Positions 18,044 to 26,114 of a stretch of DNA of 64,000 bases are shown here, piece after piece (positions within the stretch are counted from its first letter, which is position 1; each line of letters opens with the position of its first letter). The stretch is taken from positions 62,001-126,000 of the forward strand of contig JAKOXG010000020.1 of assembly GCA_029781115.1 (NCBI GenBank), written 5' to 3'. The notes under the pieces were generated by a model. The model ran no database searches and was not told the origin of the DNA. It saw nothing but the letters and a program-made list of their open reading frames with translations. This stretch comes from Candidatus Cloacimonadota bacterium (GTDB lineage Bacteria; Cloacimonadota; Cloacimonadia; Cloacimonadales; Cloacimonadaceae). A program made the position numbers and the translations under genes.

Positions 18044-18895
18044 ATGAATATAGCTCTATATACTCTTGCCGAAGCTTCACTTGCCGCTCAGATCGGCATC
18101 CCTACCTTCATTATCGGCATTTTGGGACTCGTATTTGGCGTGCTTTTGGCCATCGCTTCCAAGGTCTTTGCCGTGGAAACCGACCCCCGCGTAGATGAGA
18201 TCAATGAAATCTTGCCGGGCGCAAACTGCGGTGGTTGCGGCAATCCCGGTTGTGCCGGCTATGCAGATGCCATCGTCAATAAAGGCGAAGCGATCAATAA
18301 ATGTGCCCCTGGCGGTGCGGCCGTTGTGGCCGAGATCGCCAAAATCATGGGACAGGAAGCCTCCGAAGTGCAGCCAATGGTAGCCCATATCCATTGCAGC
18401 TCCGGTGGACATAAGAACACCAATTGGAGATACCAATACCAGGGCGTGTTCAGCTGCAAATCAGCGGTGAATTTAGCCGGTGGACCCAACGCCTGTGAAT
18501 GGGGTTGCCTGGGATTCAACGACTGCCAAAGAGCCTGTTTATTTGACGCTATCCAGGTGGACGCAGATGGCATGCGGCAGATTGATATGGAAAAATGCAC
18601 CGGCTGCGGAGCCTGTGCAGCAGCCTGTCCGCGCAATCTGATATCAATACATCCAATCGATCAAAAGGTGTTTATCAACTGCTCATCCAAAGCCAAAGGC
18701 CCCGAAGCAAGGGCAGCCTGCGGCAGCGAGCATGCCTGCATCGGCTGCGGTCTCTGCGCCAAGAAATGCCCTGAAGGAGCGATCACCGTTACAGACAACC
18801 TGGCGCATATCGATGCTGAGAAGTGCACCGGTTGTGGTGTTTGTGCTGAGGCTTGTCCGACGAAGGCGATTGTGGTGTTAGGTTCTAGGTTTTAG
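18044..18895 (+). CDS. rnfB: Electron transport complex subunit RnfB (ferredoxin-type)
   Basis: RnfB takes electrons from or gives them to ferredoxin. The 283-residue protein has an N-terminal membrane helix (about 18-43) and the RnfB iron-sulfur motif (GANCGGCGNPGCAGYADAI, C62, C65 and C70). Further [4Fe-4S] motifs follow, including CTGCGACAAACP, CIGCGLCAKKCP and CTGCGVCAEACP. I chose the ATG at 18044 (ribosome site TAAGGATGTG) rather than the upstream in-frame codon at 18008, which lies inside rnfA. The last residues (LGSRF) and the stop codon come from a dispersed intergenic repeat (GGTTCTAGGTTTTAG), so the original C-terminus seems to have been replaced. It closes the rnfCDGEAB operon. 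Confidence 0.96.
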   Translation: MNIALYTLAEASLAAQIGIPTFIIGILGLVFGVLLAIASKVFAVETDPRVDEINEILPGANCGGCGNPGCAGYADAIVNKGEAINKCAPGGAAVVAEIAKIMGQEASEVQPMVAHIHCSSGGHKNTNWRYQYQGVFSCKSAVNLAGGPNACEWGCLGFNDCQRACLFDAIQVDADGMRQIDMEKCTGCGACAAACPRNLISIHPIDQKVFINCSSKAKGPEARAACGSEHACIGCGLCAKKCPEGAITVTDNLAHIDAEKCTGCGVCAEACPTKAIVVLGSRF

Positions 18896-19290
18896 GTTTT
18901 AGGTGTTAGGAGCTGCGCTTCGTTTAGAGATGCGCGTGCTCTTGGTGGCAATCCGGATGGTTCTGGGGCTCTTTGGTTGTCCACGGATTACACGGATGTG
19001 CACGGATGGATGAATTATGGGGCAGGTCATACTGGACTGGATGTGGTTTGTTTCGTGGATCGAGATCAGCTGTAGAAAGTGTTTTCCCACGGATTGCACG
19101 AATGAGGGGATGTAGGGTCGGTCGCTGAACCGACCACTTTGTAATCAAACGCAGTTTGATGTTTTCCACGGATACACACGGATGGGCTGCAAGCTGCGCT
19201 ACGGCGAGTGCCGACTCCCTGATCGCTATGGCAAGCGACCATACCGGCGGCAAAACTGGGACTAAAGAAAAAGCCAACCCCCGGGATGCG
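18881..19290 (-). repeat. Mosaic of short repeat modules, inverted relative to 9991-10640
   Basis: From the last codons of rnfB onward the sequence is built from the modules seen at 9991-10640 in the opposite orientation. These are GTGTTAGGTTCTAGG strings, CGTGGATCGAGATCAGCTGTAG, CACGGATTGCACGAATG, the hairpin GGTCGGTCGCTGAACCGACC (19116-19135) and AATCAAACGCAGTTTGATG (19143-19161). There is no gene in this stretch, up to the convergent secreted-protein gene that ends at 19323. Confidence 0.8.
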
Positions 19291-19322
19291 GAAGTTGGCT
19301 ATCTTTATATCTACTTTAGGCT

Positions 19323-20672
19323 CTATTTAAGATACATCATTCTGCGGGCGGGCAGGTCTGTTCCGCGTATCTTCTGCAGATACACTCCGGAAGGGAGCTC
19401 CGGGGCAGGAGTCCAGACCAGTTCATTGCTGCCGTCGTTGAGCTGTTTCAGCTGCAGGCTGTCAACCTTTTGGCCGCGGATATTGAAGATGTCCACAATC
19501 ACGTTTCCAGTCGTCTTCTGCGCTTCCACCACGATGGAGGTATTGGCAGAGAAGGGGTTGGGGTAGTTTGCCTTGAGGCTGAGGCTGTGGTTGGGGATCA
19601 GGTAGTCGTCGTTGTCCAGATCGCTGGTTCTGAGTTCAAGGGGGATGCTGTATTCGCCGATAGCATCTGAAGAGATCACAAAGCGGAGCTTGGCGATGCC
19701 GCTGCTCATGATCGTGATGTTGAGGTGAAAGCCTTTGATTTCGCCGACTGCGAGGGTGTGAGGTGAGGGCATGGTGCCGGGGAAGCAGTTGTCAGCTTCA
19801 TCGCAGTAGTTGAAATACCAGTCGTCCGGCCCTTCATCCACCATTATCCGCGTGGAGATGGGCTCTTCGACACCACTGAGGTTGAATACCCAGAAGGGAG
19901 ATGAGAGGTAGAACATCTGGTCTTTGGGTGCAACGAGATTTGCATCCCAATCGAAGGCCACACGGATGTGGTGTTCAGGAAGTTCCAAGGTGTGAGCCGT
20001 CTGCAGGATGTTGTTGTCAGCAGCTTGGACAAAGGCGGCTGCCCAAAGATTGGCAGTGTTATAAGTTGCGCTGATGGTGAAGGTTTTGTCTACCTGGGTG
20101 TTATTGCCGGCGCCGGAAAGCGTGATCGGTTGCTGGAGGATCTGTCTCGTCACGTGGGTTTCCACGTCTGTGACATCATCTTCCAAGAGATAGAGCAGCA
20201 GGTTGGCATTTTGCAGGTTCAAGGTAGAGGAAACCATCTGCACATTCACGGAGATGGCGCCCGTTTGGGGGTTAAAATCGGTTATCTGCATCTTCAGTGG
20301 TGAGGCGCCAAAGCGGTGGGGCTGCAGGGCGTTCAGATAAGCTTGGCCGTTGTGCGTTTCGCTATTTGCGCCATCGACGCGGCTCTTGCCGTTGAAGATC
20401 ACCGCAGGGAAGCCCACGACGCCATAGTGGTCGAAACGTGCCTGCACATCGGGATTGGTCAGTTCACCTGATTCCGTGTAGAGTCTGGCAGAGATAAATT
20501 CGCCCGGATGCATCTGATCATGCAGCACATCAATGCCGGCATACATTTCCTGACATCCCGAGCACCAGTTTGTGGAAAAGGTCTCCGCAATTGAGGTGAG
20601 GGGATAGTAGTCCGGCGTGGCAAAAGCCAGCGAGATGCTGATCAACAGTAGAATAGTGAGAGTGTGTTTCAT
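19323..20672 (-). CDS. Secreted Omp28-like thioredoxin-fold protein with T9SS-type sorting domain
   Basis: The 449-residue product has a signal peptide (MKHTLTILLLISISLAFATP) and then a thioredoxin-fold segment with W-C-S-G-C (C37, C40), as in Omp28-related surface proteins. A beta-rich middle follows. The last roughly 85 residues are a type IX secretion/FlgD-like sorting domain (ANYPNPFSANTSIVVEA...VDIFNIRGQKV...PSGVYLQKI). I chose the ATG at 20672, preceded by TTAAGGAGTACC, rather than an earlier in-frame codon that lies in the upstream gene. It is the last gene of a minus-strand thiol-redox operon. The role is probably disulfide handling at or outside the outer membrane; the redox partner is not known. 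Confidence 0.85.
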   Translation of the reverse strand: MKHTLTILLLISISLAFATPDYYPLTSIAETFSTNWCSGCQEMYAGIDVLHDQMHPGEFISARLYTESGELTNPDVQARFDHYGVVGFPAVIFNGKSRVDGANSETHNGQAYLNALQPHRFGASPLKMQITDFNPQTGAISVNVQMVSSTLNLQNANLLLYLLEDDVTDVETHVTRQILQQPITLSGAGNNTQVDKTFTISATYNTANLWAAAFVQAADNNILQTAHTLELPEHHIRVAFDWDANLVAPKDQMFYLSSPFWVFNLSGVEEPISTRIMVDEGPDDWYFNYCDEADNCFPGTMPSPHTLAVGEIKGFHLNITIMSSGIAKLRFVISSDAIGEYSIPLELRTSDLDNDDYLIPNHSLSLKANYPNPFSANTSIVVEAQKTTGNVIVDIFNIRGQKVDSLQLKQLNDGSNELVWTPAPELPSGVYLQKIRGTDLPARRMMYLK

Positions 20673-20695
20673 ATCGAGGGTACTCCTTAAATTGA

Positions 20696-22168
20696 TTAGA
20701 ATCTGGTGCTGAGCTCCATGCGCAGACCAGAGAAGGGAGCCACAAAACGGCACATGCCGTTGCGACAGACCTTGCCGCCGGCTTCACTACCGGCAAAAAC
20801 CAGCAGTTCGCTGTGGTCAAAGAGAGAGATCTTGGCTTCCGCATTGGCCCAATAGCGGCTGTCCATCAGAGAATCAAAGTCTTTCCAATTGCTGCCGGAT
20901 GCGAGCGAGAGCGACACTTTGCCCAAGGCGATATCCGCTTGGATGCTGGGTTCGTAGTGGGTTACGGTATCGTAGCCGGTGTTGATGTTTTCCTTGTCTA
21001 CCAGCTTAAACTGCGTCTTGAGGGTCACGGGCTTGGAAAATGCAGTGAAACCGAGGTGCAAAGCGGGCGTGATCTCCTTTTGCCAATAGTGGCTGAGCTG
21101 TCCCGCAGTGCCGGGTTCGCTGCCGGTCTTTTCGATGTGAGACCATTCAAAGCCGCCGCTGAGGGCATCACCGCTGTATTCCACGGCTGCAAAGAGGTCG
21201 TTCATCTTCCTTGAGTCGTCGCTGTTCCAAGCTTCGGCATAGTTCACTTCCAGGTTCCAGTTATCGGAAACATCCCAGCCTACCCAGCCTTGCAGGCCTT
21301 GTTCATCCAGACCGGAGGCTTGGCTATCGGCTAAGGTTTCACCATGATAGTTGGCCAGGAAGACGTCCTGCTGGCGATATTGGAATTGGTCGTAGTTCTT
21401 GTAAGCTGCACCCAAGAGCACGGGGCCGAGAGAGTAGTCTGCACCGGCGATAAAAGCCTTGCCGCTCACGGGCTTGAGGGCGGGGCTGCCACGGTGATAG
21501 AGCTCACGCATGGCTGCTTCGCTCCAGAGGCTGAAGCTCCCATAATTGAAGCCCAGGCGGGCGAAGAAGACGTCGCTCTGATCGTAGCCAAAGGCGGTTT
21601 TGTTGCGGAAACCCACGGCACCCGCTGCCACCTTGTAATAGCGGCCGGGATACTCCAGATCGATTCCATAGCTGAGGTCTAAAGCGTTGGCGTCGTTGGG
21701 GCTGGTGATGGCGCCATAGATGGCTTTGAGCCTGAAGAGATCGTCATATTTGAACTGAAAGCCCTTGAGGCGGTGGTCTTGGTCAAATTCCTTGTCTTCA
21801 TAGCTGCGGAAAACCATGCCGCTGCCAAAAGTCTCATAGAGCGTTCCACTCTTGATCATCCAGGGTCCCGTCTCATAACTCACGTAGAGCTCATCAAAGC
21901 CCAGCTTCAGATCTTTGGCGTCCAGTTCATCCAGCAGATCGCTCTGGCTGGTTCGATATTTGGGCAGCTCGCTGATAAACTTCATCCCAAAGCCAAAGTT
22001 CTTGTAGGCCAGGTTGAAGGAAAAGCTATCCTTAAAATACATCCTCAGAGAATCCGGCACGTCTCTGTATACCAATTGCGCTTCGTTGAGGCCATTGACC
22101 TGCAGAGTGGTCTGAGCCAACAAAAGGCCGGCACCCAAGAGCAGCCAGATTACCAGTAATCGCCTCAT
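20696..22168 (-). CDS. Outer-membrane beta-barrel protein (DUF6029-like)
   Basis: The 490-residue product starts with a signal peptide (MRRLLVIWLLLGAGLLLAQ) and continues as alternating aromatic and polar strands typical of an outer-membrane barrel, ending FSGLRMELSTRF with the terminal Phe expected of barrel proteins. KSGTLYETFGSGMVFRSYED (about residues 105-125) resembles the DUF6029 family often found beside TlpA and Omp28-like genes in Bacteroidota. It starts three bases after the tlpA-type gene. A channel or assembly role for the thiol-active exported proteins encoded around it is inferred from context. Two cysteines lie near the end (VCRNGMCRF). Confidence 0.75.
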   Translation of the reverse strand: MRRLLVIWLLLGAGLLLAQTTLQVNGLNEAQLVYRDVPDSLRMYFKDSFSFNLAYKNFGFGMKFISELPKYRTSQSDLLDELDAKDLKLGFDELYVSYETGPWMIKSGTLYETFGSGMVFRSYEDKEFDQDHRLKGFQFKYDDLFRLKAIYGAITSPNDANALDLSYGIDLEYPGRYYKVAAGAVGFRNKTAFGYDQSDVFFARLGFNYGSFSLWSEAAMRELYHRGSPALKPVSGKAFIAGADYSLGPVLLGAAYKNYDQFQYRQQDVFLANYHGETLADSQASGLDEQGLQGWVGWDVSDNWNLEVNYAEAWNSDDSRKMNDLFAAVEYSGDALSGGFEWSHIEKTGSEPGTAGQLSHYWQKEITPALHLGFTAFSKPVTLKTQFKLVDKENINTGYDTVTHYEPSIQADIALGKVSLSLASGSNWKDFDSLMDSRYWANAEAKISLFDHSELLVFAGSEAGGKVCRNGMCRFVAPFSGLRMELSTRF

Positions 22169-22171
22169 GCT

Positions 22172-22708
22172 TTATTCCACCTCTTCCGGGATTTCTTCTT
22201 CGATCTCTTTCACTTCTTCCTCAGCCTCTGTTTTTATGTCCAAAAGCAGCTGCACCTGCTCTTCATAGATTTCTACCAGGGTGGGGTCAAAGCCTTTGTG
22301 CGAGTAGATGATCTCGCCTTTGGTATTCACAAAGAAGGTGTGAGGCGGGATGCTCACGTTCAGCTTTTTGGCCAGGGTCTGATCCACGTCAAAGAGGGTG
22401 ACAAATTTGAAGTTGTTCTTTTTGAGATAGTTTTTGGCACGCTGCTGATCCTTGGCTTTATCGATAGAGATCAGCACCACGGTGAGGTCTTCATACTTCT
22501 TGGCCAGGGTATTAAGGTGAGGCATAGCCTCTTTGCAGGGCTTGCAGTAGTCAGCCCAAAAGTCGATCAACACAGGGCCTTTTTCCAATAAGGATTCCAA
22601 ACTCACGTTTTTGTCGTTCATATCCGGAAGACGAAAATCAGGCATCTGGTCTGCCCATACAAAGATGGCAACCAGCATGATGCCCAAAGTGATGAGTAGG
22701 CGTTTCAT
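22172..22708 (-). CDS. TlpA-family thioredoxin-like periplasmic protein
   Basis: The 178-residue product has an N-terminal signal or anchor (MKRLLITLGIMLVAIFVWA) and a TlpA/ResA-type thioredoxin domain with F-W-A-D-Y-C-K-P-C (C55, C58) and the cis-Pro region VSIPPHTFFV. An unusual acidic tail (EAEEEVKEIEEEIPEEVE) ends the protein. AAAGGAGATTC precedes the ATG. It probably receives electrons from the DsbD encoded two genes upstream and reduces exported substrates. Confidence 0.9.
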   Translation of the reverse strand: MKRLLITLGIMLVAIFVWADQMPDFRLPDMNDKNVSLESLLEKGPVLIDFWADYCKPCKEAMPHLNTLAKKYEDLTVVLISIDKAKDQQRAKNYLKKNNFKFVTLFDVDQTLAKKLNVSIPPHTFFVNTKGEIIYSHKGFDPTLVEIYEEQVQLLLDIKTEAEEEVKEIEEEIPEEVE

Positions 22709-22720
22709 AATGAATCTCCT

Positions 22721-23833
22721 TTATTTAGCTACGTTAAGTTGTATTTCCGTGCCACTCAGGATGGTGGCATTGTTGGCGAAAGTATCGGGGCGCTTTTGAG
22801 CAAAGATCACCAGGGAAAGGTCTTCAGGTGGCTTTGCGTCTGCGCAAGTGACGCTGAAATCTATGCTTTGGCTCAGGTCGGAGCTGCTGATGTCGATGAT
22901 GCTCTTTCCACGCACCACATTGTGGAGATTGGCTCCCTGGGTGTTTTGGAAGCGGGAGGTCTTTTCGATCAGCACGACGTTCAGATAGAGATCATTCTGA
23001 CCGAAGCCAGCAAGCTGTGGATTCAGCTTGACGCTGCCGGAGAAGGTCTGTTGATCCTGGGTGTAGGTGAGGTCCGAGTAGAGCATGGGGCTATCCACAG
23101 ATATAAGCTGCTGCACCAAGGGATCGTAAGTCTCCAAAACGTCTGCGGATGAGCCGGACTGTTTCACCTTGCCGCCGAAGATGGTCAACGGCACTGATCC
23201 TGAACCGTAATAGGCAAAGGTGGGATCTCCACTCACCATCAGAGGCCCGGTGGTGTGATGTTCCACATAGATGAGATGATTGGGATATGCCAGTTGCAGT
23301 TCATGCAGTTTGGCTTCCACGGGCGGGCAATTTGGGCAGCCCAGGAAGGTGAAGTATTCCAACACGGCGACCTGCTCGGGATTGGGCACCACGCAGGCGC
23401 ATTGGTTGCCTCTGATCAGCCATCTGTCTTCCTCTTTTTTCAGGGTATCACCGATAAAGGTGCTATCTGCCAAAACCTCTTTGGAGGAGCTGGTGATGAG
23501 CAGGTTCCAATTGACATTTGCGTTGCTGGCGTCAAGCTGTTGGATATTCTTGACCGTGATTCTGCTTTGAGCTCCCGGGTTTTGAGCGAAGATACCGCTC
23601 AGCCAGGCTTCACGATCACTCTTGTGGATGCCGTTATGGACGTAGTATTCACTGAAATGGCTCATCGCCTGATCCAGCGAGGCGGCTCCGCCCGAGAGCG
23701 CAGTTTCCAGAGGCGTAAAGACCAGGCTCTGGAGGTCTTCCGCTTCCACCTCGGTAAAATCGTGTTCAAAGCGATCGCAAGCGCTCACAAAAAGCAGGGC
23801 AATCAGCAGTAGTGCGAGGCATCTAAACTTCAT
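22721..23833 (-). CDS. Thioredoxin-fold lipoprotein (Omp28-like)
   Basis: The 370-residue product has a lipobox (LLFVSAC, lipidated Cys19). A NTF2-like segment may follow (about 30-145). After that comes a thioredoxin-fold part starting VAVLEYFTFLGCPNCPPVE (C166, C169) that resembles Omp28-type domains, including IYVEHHTTGPL and VPLTIFGGK. The ATG follows the dsbD stop directly, with AAAGGAG inside the end of dsbD. It is likely a membrane-tethered thiol oxidoreductase working between DsbD and exported proteins. No sorting domain is present, in contrast to the related protein at 19323-20672. Confidence 0.85.
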   Translation of the reverse strand: MKFRCLALLLIALLFVSACDRFEHDFTEVEAEDLQSLVFTPLETALSGGAASLDQAMSHFSEYYVHNGIHKSDREAWLSGIFAQNPGAQSRITVKNIQQLDASNANVNWNLLITSSSKEVLADSTFIGDTLKKEEDRWLIRGNQCACVVPNPEQVAVLEYFTFLGCPNCPPVEAKLHELQLAYPNHLIYVEHHTTGPLMVSGDPTFAYYGSGSVPLTIFGGKVKQSGSSADVLETYDPLVQQLISVDSPMLYSDLTYTQDQQTFSGSVKLNPQLAGFGQNDLYLNVVLIEKTSRFQNTQGANLHNVVRGKSIIDISSSDLSQSIDFSVTCADAKPPEDLSLVIFAQKRPDTFANNATILSGTEIQLNVAK

Positions 23834-25687
23834 TTATTCTCCTTTGGGAATCTTGTCCAGAGCTTCCTTGACCATCTTGTGGCTGATGAGCTCCGGAAAG
23901 AGGATGGGCTCTTGGCCGGGAATGTAAAGGGCGTTGAAGGGAACTCCCATGCGGTCGTGATCCTGAATCCATTTGAGCAGCACCGGATCACTGCGAGTGA
24001 AGTCGCCCCTCAGAAGTGTTACTCCCGCGGCCTTGAAGTCCTGCATCATATTATCGGTGAAAAGCACGGTCTTTTCGTTGGTCATGCAGTTCTTGCACCA
24101 ATCCGCGCCGATATCGAGAAATACAGGCTTATTCTCCGCCATCAGCTTCTCATGCACTTCTGGACTGAATACATACCAGCCTTCGGGCGCATGCGGTGCG
24201 GGGATCATGCCACTGGCGTCTGCCTGCATCACCACTTCCGCCTCAAGGTGTTCAGCTTTGATGGGTAGCAACATCATGCCGCCACCAACGATGATGATCA
24301 GGGCGAGGATGCTGAAGATCCACTGGACGGCGGTGGAGTTTTCCGCTCTCACAAAGCGTCCATACATCCAGAGTGCAAAGCCCAAGACCAACAGGTAAAA
24401 GAGCACATTGAGCAGATAGGCGCCACTGGTGAGGGCGAGCGTGGTTTTGAGCATGGTGTAGACCAGATACAAAAGCACAAAGCCCATCACTTCCTTGAAG
24501 ATATTCATCCATTCACCGGGTTTGGGGATGAGCTTGAGAGCGCTGGGGAAGATGCCGATCAGGATGAAGGGCAGGGCAAAGCCGAGACCGATCAACAGGA
24601 AAAACAGCATCAGCAGCGGAGAAGAAAGCTTGAAAGCAAAGGGTAAAGCTGCGCCCAGGAAGGGGCCGGTGCAGGAAATAGCCATCAAAAAGGCAAAGAT
24701 GCCGCCGAAGAACGAACCACTATAGCCACTCTTGGAGGTGGCTTTTGAGGCGGTGTTCATCCCCGGAGCGGTGAGCACAAAGACGCCCAAAAGCGAGAGT
24801 GCAAAGGCAAAAACTATACTCAGCAGGATGACATTGAACATCGGGTTTTGGTTTTGAAAGCCCCAACCCTGTTGCTCGCCGGCACTGCGCAAGCCGATGA
24901 AGATACCCGCCAAAATGGCAAAGGAAATCAGCACGCCCAAGCTGTAGATCAGGGTGTGCAACAGTACCTTGCCTCTATCTTCGTGCGCCTGATTGATGAT
25001 CGCCATCACGCGGATGGGCAAGATGGGCAGCACGCAGGGCGTGATATTGAGGATCAAGCCGCCTAACAGCGCAAAGAGCATGTATTTGAAGATATTGCCC
25101 AGGGAGTTTGCTTCCTTCTCCTCAGGTGGCTCAGCTTCATCATGCGGAGCGGTTTCTTCGGTTTCAGTCACTGCAAGGGCTTCTGTTTCTTCAGCTTCAG
25201 GAGCAGCCGTGGGTGTTTCCTCACTCTGCTCTGCGCCCGCGGCGGCGAGAATCTCCAGAGCTACTTTGCCCACAGCTTCGTCGGGCGGTTCACACATACC
25301 GTCATCAAAACAGAGGTTGTAGGCCAAAGTGGCGTCAATATTGATCTTCCCGGCGGGTGCATTTTTCTTCACCGTGAAGGGCAGGGTGAGTTTAACAGAT
25401 TTATAATAGTCCCATTGGGTAGGGCTCACCACCTTGTAACCTTTGGGAAATATGGTCTTACCAAAGCTCAGTGAAGGATGTGAGGCTTCCAAATAAAAGT
25501 AAGCAGGATCGGTGGGATCATGGCTCTGATGCTTTCCATCGGGGATGCTCAAAGTAGCCGTGATGCTACCTTTTTCGCCCGGTTGCAGTTTAGCCGGCGA
25601 AATGGCGAATTTCACACTTTGCCCCATCAGCAAAGTGCTCAGAAACAGCAAGATCAATGCCGTGAATAAGAGTCTCTTTGTTTGCAT
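23834..25687 (-). CDS. dsbD: Thiol:disulfide interchange protein DsbD
   Basis: DsbD carries reducing power across the inner membrane from cytoplasmic thioredoxin to periplasmic thiol proteins. The 617-residue product has a signal peptide (1-22) and an N-terminal DsbD-alpha-like domain (about 23-150, with CFDDGMCEPP holding two Cys). An acidic linker (about 155-200) follows. The eight-helix membrane domain starts near 205, with ITPCVLPILPIRV and ISCTGPFLGAALPF supplying the paired membrane cysteines. A C-terminal thioredoxin domain contains DWCKNC (C531, C534). All expected cysteine pairs are present. It is the first gene of the minus-strand operon. Confidence 0.95.
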   Translation of the reverse strand: MQTKRLLFTALILLFLSTLLMGQSVKFAISPAKLQPGEKGSITATLSIPDGKHQSHDPTDPAYFYLEASHPSLSFGKTIFPKGYKVVSPTQWDYYKSVKLTLPFTVKKNAPAGKINIDATLAYNLCFDDGMCEPPDEAVGKVALEILAAAGAEQSEETPTAAPEAEETEALAVTETEETAPHDEAEPPEEKEANSLGNIFKYMLFALLGGLILNITPCVLPILPIRVMAIINQAHEDRGKVLLHTLIYSLGVLISFAILAGIFIGLRSAGEQQGWGFQNQNPMFNVILLSIVFAFALSLLGVFVLTAPGMNTASKATSKSGYSGSFFGGIFAFLMAISCTGPFLGAALPFAFKLSSPLLMLFFLLIGLGFALPFILIGIFPSALKLIPKPGEWMNIFKEVMGFVLLYLVYTMLKTTLALTSGAYLLNVLFYLLVLGFALWMYGRFVRAENSTAVQWIFSILALIIIVGGGMMLLPIKAEHLEAEVVMQADASGMIPAPHAPEGWYVFSPEVHEKLMAENKPVFLDIGADWCKNCMTNEKTVLFTDNMMQDFKAAGVTLLRGDFTRSDPVLLKWIQDHDRMGVPFNALYIPGQEPILFPELISHKMVKEALDKIPKGE

Positions 25688-26114
25688 GTCTTTCCTCTTT
25701 GAGAGTGCTATTTTGGTGAGTTGAAATCCAGTTTAACTCAAGTAAGACAAAATGCACGAACCATTTGATTTGTCAAGTCTCATCTTTCAAAGAGGGGTTG
25801 GAAAAGCTTTGGCTCATGTTCAATTTTGGTGGGTAGAAGTTCATCACCCACTTGGCCCTTGCTTACCCGCCCGGAGATGCCGTGGAGATACTCGGGTTTT
25901 TCCCGGGAGGCTCCGGGTAATCACCGGGAGGCTCAGTAAGGAAGAGGTGGGTGTGGGTTTGGAAATATGCTTTTGTTTCCGATGCAGGAGGCCGCTTTCC
26001 ATCCGTAACAGGTATGGTAGCTTGGGAGCCAATTCTGCAAAAAAAGGAATATATCCTTTGACAAAAAAGGCGCCAAAATCATACTGCCATTTATGACCTA
26101 TCTGGAGAATCACA
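25688..26114. other. Intergenic region between divergent dsbD and dnaE
   Basis: This 427-bp region holds the divergent promoters, which I cannot place confidently, and the second copy of the structured ~105-bp repeat (25851-25957). No open frame here looks genuine. Confidence 0.55.
25851..25957 (+). repeat. Structured ~105-bp intergenic repeat, copy 2
   Basis: It begins CTTGGCCCTTGCTTACCCGC and includes GAGATACTCGGGTTTTTCCC and ATCACCGGGAGGCTCAGTAA, ending GAAGAGGTGGGTG. It is nearly identical to 3127-3236 in the same orientation and inverted relative to 32066-32170. Confidence 0.85.
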
